A stretch of DNA of 64,000 nucleotides from UBA7672 sp044224605 (GTDB taxonomy: Bacteria > Pseudomonadota > Alphaproteobacteria > Caulobacterales > Hyphomonadaceae): assembly GCA_044224605.1 (NCBI GenBank), contig JBGAKC010000021.1:1-64000 (forward strand). The letters are read 5' to 3'. This document shows positions 7,709 to 16,392 of this stretch, one piece after another. The notes below the pieces were generated by a model that ran no database searches, was not told the DNA's origin, and saw only the letters and a program-made list of their open reading frames with translations. Both the position numbers and the translations under genes were made by a program. The first letter of the stretch is position 1; every line of letters starts with the position of its first letter.

Positions 7709-8463
7709 TGCTCCGGGCGGCCCTGGCTGGTCTGGCCATGCTTGCGCTGGCGGCGTCCGCTCAGGCGCAGGCGGCAGACACGCGCGAGATCGGCGCACGC
7801 TTCTGCGGATCGAACCATCAGGCAGGCGAGGATGCGGCGCAGTACGAGACGCGGCTCGAGGCCGAGGACATGCTGCCGGAGTGGATCTGGGACGCCGTCG
7901 ACAAGATGGAGTCGGGCCCGGAGATCATGACCTTCGGCTTCCATGTGGTGGGCGGGGAGCGCGTGCTCGTCGCCAATGGCGTCATCGACGACAAGGCGGC
8001 TGATCGTTTCCGGAAGGCGCTCAAGAAACACGCGCCCATCGGCGAGGTCTGGTTCAACTCGCCGGGCGGCAACAGTGAAGTCGGCATGGAGATGGGGCGG
8101 ATCCTCCACGACGAATTCGGGCAGGCAGGCGCGCGCGTACGGGCCGGCGAGGGCTGTGCATCTGCCTGTAGCACGGCTTTTCTGGGCGGGTTCATGCGGG
8201 AGGTCGAGCCCGGCGGCCTTTATGGCGTTCACATGTATTCGACCAGCCTGAAGGGCGCTGGCCACATCGACCTGTCGGAGGCGCTGTTCAACGACATCCA
8301 GTGGCAAGGCGCCAAAGGCGCATCAGGACGCCTGACCTACGTTCAGCAGATGGGAATTTCGCTGAAATGGCTGGAATTGTGGTCGACCACGCCGCCCGGG
8401 TGCATGACGTTCCTGTCGCAAGACGAACTCAAGACAACCTTGGTCAGCAACGTCGTCCGCTGA
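7705..8463 (+). CDS. Secreted ClpP/crotonase-fold protein (COG3904-like)
   Basis: The product has 252 residues with an N-terminal signal peptide (LAGLAMLALAASAQAQA). The core resembles COG3904 periplasmic proteins of the ClpP/crotonase clan: VWFNSPGGNSEVGMEMGRIL (oxyanion-type NSPGG, residues 118-122), then GEGCASACSTAFLGG with the candidate nucleophile Ser153, then GVHMYS with candidate catalytic His176. It is probably a serine-type peptidase or a dead relative in the periplasm; substrate unknown. Its ATG overlaps the stop of the glycine-zipper lipoprotein gene, so the two are coupled and may work together in the envelope. Confidence 0.78.
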   Translation: MMLRAALAGLAMLALAASAQAQAADTREIGARFCGSNHQAGEDAAQYETRLEAEDMLPEWIWDAVDKMESGPEIMTFGFHVVGGERVLVANGVIDDKAADRFRKALKKHAPIGEVWFNSPGGNSEVGMEMGRILHDEFGQAGARVRAGEGCASACSTAFLGGFMREVEPGGLYGVHMYSTSLKGAGHIDLSEALFNDIQWQGAKGASGRLTYVQQMGISLKWLELWSTTPPGCMTFLSQDELKTTLVSNVVR

Positions 8464-8610
8464 AACGGCTCAACGCGCCGGCATGTCATGAAAAATAGTA
8501 GGCGAATGAACTGGCCTTAATGCCGCAGGGGATGGACGAAACGCGCCACTGAAACTATGTACGCGGCACATCTCCCAACCAACGATTCAGCGTTGATTCC
8601 GAAAGCCTAG

Positions 8611-9084
8611 ATGCAACCCAAAAATTCGACCTTTTCTGATCGGCAAGCCGCTTCGCTCGCCGCCAAGCAAGCCCTTCTCGCCAAATTCAAGCCAAAGCCA
8701 ATGGTCGTGGCGGAAACGCCGATCGACCACGAGGCCGAGCGCCGCGCCCGTATCGAGGAAGTTCGGGCCCAGCGGGAAGCCGAAAAGATGGAGCGCCAGC
8801 GCGCCCGTGAGGAAGCCGCAGCTGCTGCTGAACAGGCCCGTCTCGAAGCCCTCGCCGCCGCCGAACAAGCCCGGATCGAAGCCGAGCAGTCGACCGACGC
8901 CCAAAAGCGCGCCGAACGCAAAGCTCGCAAGAAGGAAGTCAAGGAAGCCGCCAAGCTGAAGAAGGAGCTTCGCGCCGTTTCCAAGCCTTCGGGGTCCCGC
9001 GAAGAGCGCATCGTGGACCCCTACGAAGAACACCGCCGCTATATCGAGAGCCTCGAGCGCGGCAAGGTCCGCCGCCGGGCCTAG
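8611..9084 (+). CDS. Charged helical protein, DUF6481-like
   Basis: The product has 157 residues, almost entirely charged and alanine-rich helix from about 38 to 125 (runs of EAERRARIEE, AEKMERQRAREEAA, RKARKKEVKEAAK), predicted as a coiled coil or single alpha helix. The opening FSDRQAASLAAKQALLAKFKPKP resembles DUF6481, a small alphaproteobacterial family of unknown function. A strong terminator follows, so it is probably a single-gene transcript. A short inverted repeat (CAACG...CGTTG, 8578-8593) lies in its leader. Without a search the family name is moderate. Confidence 0.72.
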   Translation: MQPKNSTFSDRQAASLAAKQALLAKFKPKPMVVAETPIDHEAERRARIEEVRAQREAEKMERQRAREEAAAAAEQARLEALAAAEQARIEAEQSTDAQKRAERKARKKEVKEAAKLKKELRAVSKPSGSREERIVDPYEEHRRYIESLERGKVRRRA

Positions 9085-9112
9085 GCCTTACGCAGCGTTG
9101 AACGGTCAAATT

Positions 9113-9155
9113 GCGGCCTCCGGAAAGAAATTTCCGGAGGCCGCATCCGTTTTGG
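9113..9155 (+). terminator. Strong rho-independent-type terminator
   Basis: A perfect 14-bp stem (9113-9126 with 9131-9144, arm GCGGCCTCCGGAAA) closes a GAAA tetraloop and is followed by ATCCGTTTTGG. It lies 28 bases past the DUF6481-like stop. It could also work in the reverse direction. Confidence 0.8.
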
Positions 9156-9218
9156 GGCTTTCTGGCCTCTAACCTTCAGAACAGGGCCGGGAAGGCCCGC
9201 AATGGAGGCCGGAGGCCT

Positions 9219-9608
9219 ATGGAAGTGGAAATCCTTATCCCGATCGCTGCGTTCGCAATGATCGTCTCGATCATCTGGCTGTTCCAGCACTTCGCATTTC
9301 GCAAGCGGTCCGAAGCCTTCCAGACGCTTCGCCTGGCCATCGAGAAAGGCCAGCCCCTGACGCCGGATGCGCTGGATGCCATGGCGCGAATTTCGAGCCC
9401 GATCGCTGATCTTCGCCGCGGGATCGTGTTCATTTCAATTGCTGCCGGCTTTGCCGCCTTCGCCACGATCATGGGCACGGGCCCGGGCTGGGATGATGGC
9501 CGGGTCGAAGTGATGCGGGGACTCTTCGGTGTCGCCACCTTCCCGCTCTTCATCGGGCTGGCCTTCCTCGGCCTGCACTTCTTCGCCAACGAGTCAAAGC
9601 ACCGCTAA
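9219..9608 (+). CDS. DUF6249-like membrane protein
   Basis: The product has 129 residues with three hydrophobic segments: about 4-24 (ILIPIAAFAMIVSIIWLF), 70-88 (GIVFISIAAGFAAFATIM) and 104-124 (LFGVATFPLFIGLAFLGLHFF). Between the first two lies a cytoplasmic stretch, RKRSEAFQTLRLAIEKGQPLTPDALDAM, typical of DUF6249 proteins, which are often encoded beside ECF sigma factors. The start at 9219 has GGAGG immediately ahead; the longer frame overlaps the terminator and is rejected. It lies four bases upstream of the sigma gene, so the two are co-transcribed. Confidence 0.75.
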   Translation: MEVEILIPIAAFAMIVSIIWLFQHFAFRKRSEAFQTLRLAIEKGQPLTPDALDAMARISSPIADLRRGIVFISIAAGFAAFATIMGTGPGWDDGRVEVMRGLFGVATFPLFIGLAFLGLHFFANESKHR

Positions 9609-9612
9609 CCCC

Positions 9613-10128
9613 GTGTCCGGTTCCCTCCCTGACGAACAGGACCTGACACATGCCGCGATGGCGGGCGACCGGAGGGCCTTTGGCCAGCTTGTCGCCCGCC
9701 ATCAGGCGTCTATCCGCGCCCTGTCGCGGCGACTGGCCCGCTCCGCGGCGGATGGAGACGACATAGCCCAGGCCGCCTTTCTGACCGCTTGGCGGCGACG
9801 CTCCACCTGGCGGGGCGGGTCCTTCCGCGGATGGGTGTGCGCGATCGCTTATCGCGAATTCCTCGCGACGCGTAAGAGCGTCGCCGAGCTGCCCGAGGAC
9901 GATGTCGCAGGCGCTGCCGGCGAAAGCGGCGAACGATTGGACCTGATGCGCGCGATGGCCGTTCTGGATGAAGGCGAGCGAGCTGCGATTGCGCTCTGCA
10001 TGGGCGCGGGGCTCAGCCATTCGGAGGCCGCGCTGGCAATGAACGCGCCGCTGGGGTCGGTTAAATCGTGGGTTCTGCGGGGGCGGGCCAAACTACAGAA
10101 GGCGCTGGCCGCCTACGAGCGGGCGTGA
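9613..10128 (+). CDS. ECF-type RNA polymerase sigma factor
   Basis: The product has 171 residues, starting at a GTG (9613) just after the DUF6249 stop. Sigma2 is seen in AFGQLVARHQASIRALSRRL...DGDDIAQAAFLTAWRRRSTW...FRGWVCAIAYREFLATRK. Sigma4 is seen in LDEGERAAIALCMGAGLSHSEAALAMNAPLGSVKSWVLRGRAKL, with the recognition helix near SVKSWVLRGR. It directs RNA polymerase to a small regulon; the target is unknown. The next gene encodes a short membrane protein that may be its anti-sigma partner. Confidence 0.92.
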   Translation: MSGSLPDEQDLTHAAMAGDRRAFGQLVARHQASIRALSRRLARSAADGDDIAQAAFLTAWRRRSTWRGGSFRGWVCAIAYREFLATRKSVAELPEDDVAGAAGESGERLDLMRAMAVLDEGERAAIALCMGAGLSHSEAALAMNAPLGSVKSWVLRGRAKLQKALAAYERA

Positions 10129-10153
10129 GACAGTGATGTTTGAGGGTACAGGC

Positions 10154-10510
10154 ATGACGACGCAACCTCCTGAGCAACCCGACGACCTGGAACGGATGTT
10201 CGCGGACGAAGAAACCGCGATCCGCGATGACGGGTTTACCTCCCGCGTGATGGAGCAGGCGCAGGGCGGCTTCGGCTGGCGACGCACGATTATCTACGGC
10301 GCGGGCATGGCCGGGTTTGGCGCGGCGCTGGCGGGCATCATGGAGATGTCGCCCTATCTGCCGAAAGTGTCGGGCTGGCTGGGCGGGCTGTCGAATGCTG
10401 TGCAGAGCAGCCCGGCGCCTGATCCTTCCAGCCCAACGATGCTGATCGTCGGCGCTCTTGTCGCCGGGGTGACTTTCTTGGCGCTCGCCGTTGCGGCGCA
10501 GGAACGGTAG
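10154..10510 (+). CDS. Small membrane protein, possible anti-sigma partner
   Basis: The product has 118 residues. The ATG at 10154 is preferred (GAGGG seven bases ahead); 10136 is also in frame. The N-terminal 45 residues are acidic and soluble (DDLERMFADEETAIRDDGFTSRVMEQ), followed by two membrane segments, about 49-65 and 97-113. An acidic cytoplasmic head of this kind next to an ECF gene is the usual layout of an anti-sigma or sigma-modulating protein, and a similar DxxFTxRVM head occurs in DUF5056-like proteins. No zinc-binding ZAS motif (HxxxCxxC) is present. Role is inferred from position. Confidence 0.62.
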   Translation: MTTQPPEQPDDLERMFADEETAIRDDGFTSRVMEQAQGGFGWRRTIIYGAGMAGFGAALAGIMEMSPYLPKVSGWLGGLSNAVQSSPAPDPSSPTMLIVGALVAGVTFLALAVAAQER

Positions 10511-10592
10511 GCTGTTTCTTCGATTGACTTGCAACGTTCCTCTGGTCTGATCCGCGCCGGGCGGGACACCAAGCGCGACAGGGGAGATGGCA

Positions 10593-11192
10593 ATGGAAGT
10601 CGCCTATGAAGCCGCCTTCTTCGGCGGACTCGCGATCTTTTTCGGAACGCACTACTTCTCCGTTCTTCGCAAGCGCGACGGAACAGGCATCGCTGACCGC
10701 ATCGGGCGCGGCCCGTACATGGGTCTCTATTCGCTCGTGAGCATCGTCGGCTTCGTGCTGATGGCGTGGGGCTTCGCCTTCCTGAAGCCGTGGATTCCGA
10801 TCTACACGCCGCCAACCTGGGGCCGGCACGTCACCATGGCGCTGATGTTGCCGGCGATCATCCTGATCGTCGCCGCCTACATGCCGCCGGCAGGGTTCAT
10901 CAAAAAGGCGGCAAAGCATCCGATGCTGCTTGCTGTGAAAACCTGGGCGTTCGCGCACCTGTGGTCGAATGGCGATCTCGCCACCATCATCCTGTTCGGC
11001 TCGTTCCTGATCTATGGCGTCGTCGACCGGATTGCGGTGAAGCGGCGGGGCGATGTCGGCGCAGCGAAGGTCAATGCCAATGTGCTTGGCGACCTTCTGT
11101 CGATCGCTGTTGGCATCGCGGTCTACCTGCTGTTGATCTACGAGCTGCACTACATGCTGTTCGGCGTGGATGTGCTGGCCGGACAGGCTTAA
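10593..11192 (+). CDS. NnrU family membrane protein
   Basis: The product has 199 residues with six hydrophobic segments. Family signs are FFGTHYFSVLR near residue 15, GRGPYMGLYSLVSIVGFVLMAWGF, the second-half signature KHPMLLAVKTWAFAHLWSNGDLATIILFGSFL, and the tail segment. NnrU proteins are tied to nitric-oxide reduction in denitrifiers, but many alphaproteobacteria carry one with no denitrification genes, as here. The start at 10593 has GGGGAG six bases ahead; 10587 is an alternative with the same Shine-Dalgarno too close. Confidence 0.88.
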   Translation: MEVAYEAAFFGGLAIFFGTHYFSVLRKRDGTGIADRIGRGPYMGLYSLVSIVGFVLMAWGFAFLKPWIPIYTPPTWGRHVTMALMLPAIILIVAAYMPPAGFIKKAAKHPMLLAVKTWAFAHLWSNGDLATIILFGSFLIYGVVDRIAVKRRGDVGAAKVNANVLGDLLSIAVGIAVYLLLIYELHYMLFGVDVLAGQA

Positions 11193-11261
11193 CGGCCTGT
11201 GGATTGCGTGATGGCCCTTTGGGGCCTATGGAGCGGCCCATAATGATGGAGGGCGCTCCCC

Positions 11262-12086
11262 ATGTCCGCCCAGACGCAATCAGCCCGGAAGACCGTTAAG
11301 GATATCGCCGCCGCCAAGGGCGCGACGCCACTGGTCTGCCTGACTGCTTACACCGCCCCGATGGCCGCCCTGCTGGATGAGAAGGCCGACCTTCTCCTGG
11401 TGGGCGACAGCGTGGGCATGGTGGTTCATGGCATGCCGACGACGGTGGGCGTCACGCTCGAGATGATGATCATGCATGGCCAGGCCGTGATGCGGACGTC
11501 GAAGAAGGCGTTCGTGGTGGTGGACATGCCGTTCGGCTCCTATGAGGCGAGCGTCGAGCAAGCGTTCATGAATGCCGCCCGGATCATGAAGGAGACGGGC
11601 TGTCAGGCCGTGAAGATCGAAGCGGGGGAATACGCTGCCGCCACCGTGAAATACCTGGTCGAGCGCGGCATCCCGGTCATGGCCCATGTCGGCCTGCGCC
11701 CCCAGGCCACCAACGTGGACGGCGGCTTCAAGGCCCGGGGGCGGACCGAGAAGGAACGCAATAAGGTCATCTCGGAAGCCCTGGCGGCGGACGAGGCGGG
11801 CTGTTTCGCCATGGTTATCGAGGGGGTGGCGGAGGACCTGGCCGCCCAGATCACCAAGCAGGTTTCCTGCCCCACGGTCGGAATCGGGGCTTCGGCCAGC
11901 TGTGACGGCCAGATTCTCGTAACCGACGACATGCTGGGCATGTTCGACTGGACGCCGCGATTCGTGCGGCGTTATGCCGATCTTCGCGCTGAGATAGGGA
12001 AGGCTGTAGACGGATATGCCTCAGATGTGAGGGCGCGAACGTTCCCCGGGGAAAAAGAGACCTACACCCTCAAAAAACAGCCATAA
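11262..12086 (+). CDS. panB: 3-methyl-2-oxobutanoate hydroxymethyltransferase
   Basis: The product has 274 residues, the normal PanB length. It transfers a hydroxymethyl group from 5,10-methylene-THF to alpha-ketoisovalerate, giving ketopantoate for pantothenate and coenzyme A. Conserved blocks are LTAYTAPMAALLDE, VGDSVGMVVHGMPTTVGVTLEMMIMHGQAV (metal and substrate site), AVKIEAG, VMAHVGLRPQ and FAMVIEGV. It starts a run of plus-strand core genes (panB, TPR protein, bamB, der); panC is not in the window. A ribosome site (ATGGAGG) precedes it. Confidence 0.97.
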   Translation: MSAQTQSARKTVKDIAAAKGATPLVCLTAYTAPMAALLDEKADLLLVGDSVGMVVHGMPTTVGVTLEMMIMHGQAVMRTSKKAFVVVDMPFGSYEASVEQAFMNAARIMKETGCQAVKIEAGEYAAATVKYLVERGIPVMAHVGLRPQATNVDGGFKARGRTEKERNKVISEALAADEAGCFAMVIEGVAEDLAAQITKQVSCPTVGIGASASCDGQILVTDDMLGMFDWTPRFVRRYADLRAEIGKAVDGYASDVRARTFPGEKETYTLKKQP

Positions 12087-12163
12087 TTCCAGCGGCGTTG
12101 TTCAATTGCGGGGGCGGGTGGCCCCAGCTAAGTTGCCCCACCTTTTGCGGAGCATTCCCTCGC

Positions 12164-12916
12164 GTGACCGATATCTTTGAAGAAGTCGACCAGAGTCTGC
12201 GAGAGGACCGGTTCGCTGTCTGGTGGAAGAAATACTCGCTGTTCGTCTACGGCGTCATAGCCGCGCTGATCATCGGCGTCGGCGTATTCGAATTCATGCG
12301 CTGGCAGCGTGCGGAAGAGATCAATCGCGAAGCCAAAGTGTTCGATGCGGCGTTCGCGGCGCGCGACGACAAGGACCTGCCGAAGGCGCGCACCGATTTC
12401 GCGCAGCTGAGCGAGGCCAAGACCGGTTTCGGCATTCTCGCGGGCCACATGCTGGCTGGCGTCGAGGAAGACCTGACGGGCGACAAGGCCGCGATCGAGG
12501 CGCATCTCGCCGCCGCTGCCGTCGCCGACACTGGCGTGATGGGCGACCTCGCACTGCTGAAGCTCGGCTACTCCATGGCCGACACGGCTTCGCTTGGCGA
12601 CATCGAGAAGACGCTGAAGCCGCTGCTCGACAAGCAGGGGCAAGCTTCTTCGCTCGCGACCGAGCTGGTCGCCGTCAAGGCTCTGTCCGAAGGCAATATC
12701 GATCGCGCACGGCAGTTGTTCGAGAAGCTGAACCTTGACCTCGAAGCGCCGAACGGGATGCGCCAGCGCGTCAGCAATGCGCTCGCGACGCTGCCGGAAC
12801 GCGTGGTCAATCTGGATACGCCCGGAACCGTTCCGGCTGCGCCGGCGGCCACGTCTGCTCCGGCGCCGGTTCAACCCACGCCGGTCATTCCCGCTCCCGC
12901 GAAAGCGCCCCAATGA
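12164..12916 (+). CDS. Membrane-anchored tetratricopeptide protein (YfgM/TPR_21-like)
   Basis: The product has 250 residues from a GTG at 12164 (GGAG about eleven bases upstream); the ATG-initiated frame at 12098 is upstream junk. A short cytoplasmic N-terminus (IFEEVDQSLREDRFAVWWKKY) is typical of the YfgM/TPR_21 family. One membrane helix follows (residues about 24-42), then helical repeats in the periplasm, and a Pro/Ala-rich tail from about 218. YfgM works with the Sec translocon and envelope chaperones. The coupled bamB gene downstream (ATGA overlap) supports a role in outer-membrane protein assembly. Confidence 0.88.
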   Translation: MTDIFEEVDQSLREDRFAVWWKKYSLFVYGVIAALIIGVGVFEFMRWQRAEEINREAKVFDAAFAARDDKDLPKARTDFAQLSEAKTGFGILAGHMLAGVEEDLTGDKAAIEAHLAAAAVADTGVMGDLALLKLGYSMADTASLGDIEKTLKPLLDKQGQASSLATELVAVKALSEGNIDRARQLFEKLNLDLEAPNGMRQRVSNALATLPERVVNLDTPGTVPAAPAATSAPAPVQPTPVIPAPAKAPQ

Positions 12917-14238
12917 TATCTGTGATGCGTAATCTCGTCCTCGCGGCGCCGCTGGCCCTGCTTCTTGCCGGCTGCGGCAACGCTCCCGTCGTGCTGTCCG
13001 AGGAGGAGAAGGCGGCCCGTGTGACCGTGAACCCCTTCCAGGACAATCTGACGCCTGACAGCGAACTCGCCAAGGCGACCATCACGCTGCCGACGGCCCA
13101 GCCCGCCACGGACTGGGCGCAGGCGGGCGCAAACGCCCAGAAGATCCCCGGGAACTTGACGGCGGCTCCAGAATTCAAGGAAGCCTGGCGCACGGGCGTC
13201 GGCGAAGGGTCGGGCGAGATCAAGCGGATCGTTGCTGCGCCCGTTGCGAAGGACGGCCGCATCTACACGATCGATGCATCGATGAAGGTGTCGGCGTTCG
13301 ACACAGCGAAGGGCAAGCGGCTCTGGGAACGCCAGCTCAAGGCGTACGATCCGCACTGGGACGAATTCTCGGTTGGCGGCGGCCTCGCGATCGCGGGCAA
13401 CAAGCTGATCGTCGCTACGGGTTTTGCGTACGTTACGGCGCTCGACCTTGCCGATGGCCATGAGGTCTGGAAGGCGCGCACGGACAGTCCGCTGTCGTCG
13501 TCCCCCGCTGTCCTGGGCAACCGCGCCTTCCTGACGTCGAGCAACAACGATTTTTACGCGGTCGACACGGACAATGGCGAGATTGTCTGGAACGACCAGG
13601 CGCTTTCGGAATCCGCGCGCGTGCTCTCGTCTCCGAGTCCGGCTGTCAACGCGGACATCCTTGCGGTCGGCTATTCGTCCGGCGAGCTCATCGCCTACCT
13701 GCCGGCCAACGGCCGCCGGCTGTGGACCGATACGCTGACCTCGACCGGCCGCTACACGCCGCTGTCGGCCATCAACGACATCGCCGGCAAGCCGGTGATC
13801 CAGGATGGCGTCGTCTACGCCGCCAGCCACTCCGGCATACTCGTGGCGATCGATGCACGTTCGGGCGCACGCATCTGGTCCAAGACATTTGGTTCGCGCC
13901 AGGGGCCGGTGATCGCCGGCGAATACATTTTCATCGTGGGCACGAACAGCAAGGTCGCCTGCTTCCACAAGATCGATGGCAAGCTGGCCTGGGTGCGCGA
14001 GCTGCCGGAGTTCAAGGACAACAACAAGGAACACCGCGTTGTCTGGACCGGCCCGCTGATCGCGTCCGACAGGCTCGTGCTGACCTCGTCCGAGGGCGAC
14101 GTTCTTGCGCTCTCGCCGCAGAACGGCGAGACGATGAGCGAGCTGCATTTCGGACAGTCGATCTTCATCGAACCGATCGCCGCTGATGGCAAGGTTTTCG
14201 TTCTTACCGATCAGGCTAACCTGATCGCGATCAAGTAG
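12913..14238 (+). CDS. bamB: Outer membrane protein assembly factor BamB
   Basis: The product has 441 residues. The signal peptide ends at lipobox LLAGC (cysteine near residue 21). The rest is a PQQ-type beta-propeller with repeated blade motifs such as KRLWERQL, GHEVWKARTDSPLSSSP, NGEIVWNDQ, NGRRLWTDTL, ARIWSKTF and GKLAWVREL. BamB is a lipoprotein of the BAM complex that helps insert beta-barrel proteins. The start overlaps the upstream stop; an ATG four codons later (12925) is equally plausible. Order TPR-bamB-der is widely conserved in proteobacteria. Confidence 0.95.
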   Translation: MISVMRNLVLAAPLALLLAGCGNAPVVLSEEEKAARVTVNPFQDNLTPDSELAKATITLPTAQPATDWAQAGANAQKIPGNLTAAPEFKEAWRTGVGEGSGEIKRIVAAPVAKDGRIYTIDASMKVSAFDTAKGKRLWERQLKAYDPHWDEFSVGGGLAIAGNKLIVATGFAYVTALDLADGHEVWKARTDSPLSSSPAVLGNRAFLTSSNNDFYAVDTDNGEIVWNDQALSESARVLSSPSPAVNADILAVGYSSGELIAYLPANGRRLWTDTLTSTGRYTPLSAINDIAGKPVIQDGVVYAASHSGILVAIDARSGARIWSKTFGSRQGPVIAGEYIFIVGTNSKVACFHKIDGKLAWVRELPEFKDNNKEHRVVWTGPLIASDRLVLTSSEGDVLALSPQNGETMSELHFGQSIFIEPIAADGKVFVLTDQANLIAIK

Positions 14239-14265
14239 CCGCGCGGAGCGGCCGGAGTTCCTGAT

Positions 14266-15666
14266 ATGACGCTGACGGTGGCCATCGTCGGTCGCCCGAA
14301 TGTCGGCAAGTCGACCCTGTTCAACCGGCTCGCCGGGCGGAAGATTGCAATCGTTGACGACCAACCGGGCGTCACGCGCGACCGCAAGGAGACGCTGGGG
14401 CGTCTGGGCGATCTTGAACTTCGGCTGATCGATACTGCGGGTTTCGAGGACGTCACCGACGCCTCGCTGGAAGCGCGCATGCGCAAGCAGACGGAACTGG
14501 CTATTGCCGAGGCCGACGTCTCGATCTTCCTCTATGATGCTCGCGTCGGCGTAACGCCGATCGATGAACGGTTCGCACAGCTGCTGCGCAAGTCCGGCAA
14601 GCCTGTCGTACTGGCGGCCAACAAGTGCGAGGGCAAGCAAGGCGACGAAGGCCTGATGGAGGCCTGGCGACTGGGGCTGGGTGATCCTGCGCCAATTTCC
14701 GCCGAGCATGGCGAAGGAATGTCCGACCTCTACGAGGGGTTGGCCGCCGCGCAGGCGAAGATCGAAGCCGCTGGCTTGGGGCCAAATCTCGAGCCTGAGG
14801 CAGAAGTCGAGGAGCCGTTCGATCCCGACGCGGAAGCGCCGCCGGAACCCAACAAGCCGATCCGCATTGCGTTCGTCGGCCGTCCGAATGCAGGCAAGTC
14901 GACGCTGCTCAACGGCATCCTGAACGACGACCGCTTTATCACCGGGCCGGAAGCCGGCATCACGCGTGACAGCGTGACGGTGGCCTGGCGCTGGCGCGAC
15001 AAGGAAATCCGCCTTGTCGACACGGCCGGCCTGCGCAAGCGCGCCAAGGTGCAGGAAAAGCTAGAGCGGCTGTCCACGATGGAAACGACGCACTCGATCC
15101 GCTTCGCGGACGTGGTCGTGCTGGTGATGGATCCACGCGACGCCTTCGAGAAGCAGGACGTGCAGATCGCCAACCTCGTGCTGCGCGAAGGCCGTGGGAT
15201 CGTGTTCGCGATCACGAAGTGGGACACGGTCGACAACCCGGCTGAAGCCCGCCAGGAGATGGAGCATCAGGCCGAGGCGCATCTTCCGCACGCGAAAGGC
15301 GCGCCTGTCGTTCCGGTGTCAGGCGTCACGCGGCGGAATCTCGACAAGCTGATGGATGCCTGCCTGAAGGTTCACAAGGACTGGTCGGCGCGGATCAAGA
15401 CGCGCGATCTCAACGACTGGCTGCAATACGTCACGCAGAAACACCCGCCGCCGGCCCCGGATGGCAAGCGCATCAAGCCGCGTTACATGGCGCAGATGAA
15501 GACGCGCCCGCCGACCTTCGTGCTGATGGCCAGTCGTGCGGAGATGATGCCGGAGACGTACAAGCGTTATCTGCTCAACGAGATGCGCGAGGCATTCGAC
15601 CTGCCGGGCGTGCCGATCCGGCTCGTGCTGAGGCAGAACAAGAACCCGTTCGACGAGAAAGACTAG
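14266..15666 (+). CDS. der: Ribosome assembly GTPase Der (EngA)
   Basis: The product has 466 residues with the tandem GTPase layout unique to Der. The first G domain has Walker A GRPNVGKS at about residues 9-16, then DTAGF and NKCEG. An acidic linker follows (EPEAEVEEPFDPDAEAPPEP), then the second G domain with GRPNAGKS near 205-212, DTAGLR and TKWD. A C-terminal KH-like domain ends in LVLRQNKNPF. Der acts in maturation of the 50S ribosomal subunit. It sits 27 bases after bamB and converges with the SDR gene. Confidence 0.98.
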   Translation: MTLTVAIVGRPNVGKSTLFNRLAGRKIAIVDDQPGVTRDRKETLGRLGDLELRLIDTAGFEDVTDASLEARMRKQTELAIAEADVSIFLYDARVGVTPIDERFAQLLRKSGKPVVLAANKCEGKQGDEGLMEAWRLGLGDPAPISAEHGEGMSDLYEGLAAAQAKIEAAGLGPNLEPEAEVEEPFDPDAEAPPEPNKPIRIAFVGRPNAGKSTLLNGILNDDRFITGPEAGITRDSVTVAWRWRDKEIRLVDTAGLRKRAKVQEKLERLSTMETTHSIRFADVVVLVMDPRDAFEKQDVQIANLVLREGRGIVFAITKWDTVDNPAEARQEMEHQAEAHLPHAKGAPVVPVSGVTRRNLDKLMDACLKVHKDWSARIKTRDLNDWLQYVTQKHPPPAPDGKRIKPRYMAQMKTRPPTFVLMASRAEMMPETYKRYLLNEMREAFDLPGVPIRLVLRQNKNPFDEKD

Positions 15667-15669
15667 GCG

Positions 15670-16383
15670 TCAGGTCTTCGTCCGTTTCGCGAAGACGATG
15701 CGTTCGCCGTTGAGCAAGAATCCCGGCGCGAAGTATTGCGGGATTGTCGCGGCGACTTCCTGCGGCGTGGGCAGGGTGAGCGGGTCCTCGCCGGGCATGG
15801 CCTTGAAACGCAATTCCGTGCGCACGGCGCCGGGGTCGAACAGGTTCACGCGGATTGGCGTGTTCTCGACCTCGTCGGCATAGCAGGCAATCATCGTTTC
15901 AAGAGCGGCCTTGGTTGCGCCGTAAACGCCCCAGTAGGCGCGCGGACGCGGCACGACGCCCGAAGTGACGAACAAAGCGCGGCCGGCCTCGCTCATACGC
16001 AGCAGCGGATGCACGGCGCGGATCAGGCGCCAGTTGGCCGTGAAGTTGGTTTCCAGCGTTTCCTGGAAGGCCGCGGGAGAAATGTTCTCCAGTGGGCCCA
16101 GCGTACCCAGCGTGCCTGCGTTGCCGAACAGGCCGTCCAGCTTGCCGAATCGTTCCAGTAGGGCGGAAGCAAGGCGATCGATCGCCTGAACATCGCGCAA
16201 GTCGAGCGGGATCAGCGTCGCGTTGTGGCCGGTCGCGGCGAGGACCTCATCGTCGAGCTTCGTCAGCGCCTTTTCAGAACGCGCTGTGGCGATGATGTGG
16301 TTGCCGGCCCTGGCCAGCTCCAGCGCGGCCGCGCGGCCGATCCCCCGGGAGGCGCCGGTGACGAGAACGATGCGGCGGTCCAT
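15670..16383 (-). CDS. SDR family NAD(P)-dependent oxidoreductase
   Basis: The product has 237 residues, the classical short-chain dehydrogenase size. It shows the cofactor motif TGASRGIG (residues 9-16), NAG near 90, Ser in the VTSG segment, and the catalytic YxxxK (YGATK). The substrate cannot be read. It follows purF with a ten-base gap on the same strand, so it is probably the last gene of the radA-cvpA-purF group, an arrangement common in alphaproteobacteria. Confidence 0.92.
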   Translation of the reverse strand: MDRRIVLVTGASRGIGRAAALELARAGNHIIATARSEKALTKLDDEVLAATGHNATLIPLDLRDVQAIDRLASALLERFGKLDGLFGNAGTLGTLGPLENISPAAFQETLETNFTANWRLIRAVHPLLRMSEAGRALFVTSGVVPRPRAYWGVYGATKAALETMIACYADEVENTPIRVNLFDPGAVRTELRFKAMPGEDPLTLPTPQEVAATIPQYFAPGFLLNGERIVFAKRTKT

Positions 16384-16392
16384 GTGGATGTC

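Noticed and set aside
12871..14709. Minus-strand open frame of 612 codons opposite bamB and der
   Set aside because: It overlaps two clear genes and resembles no protein.
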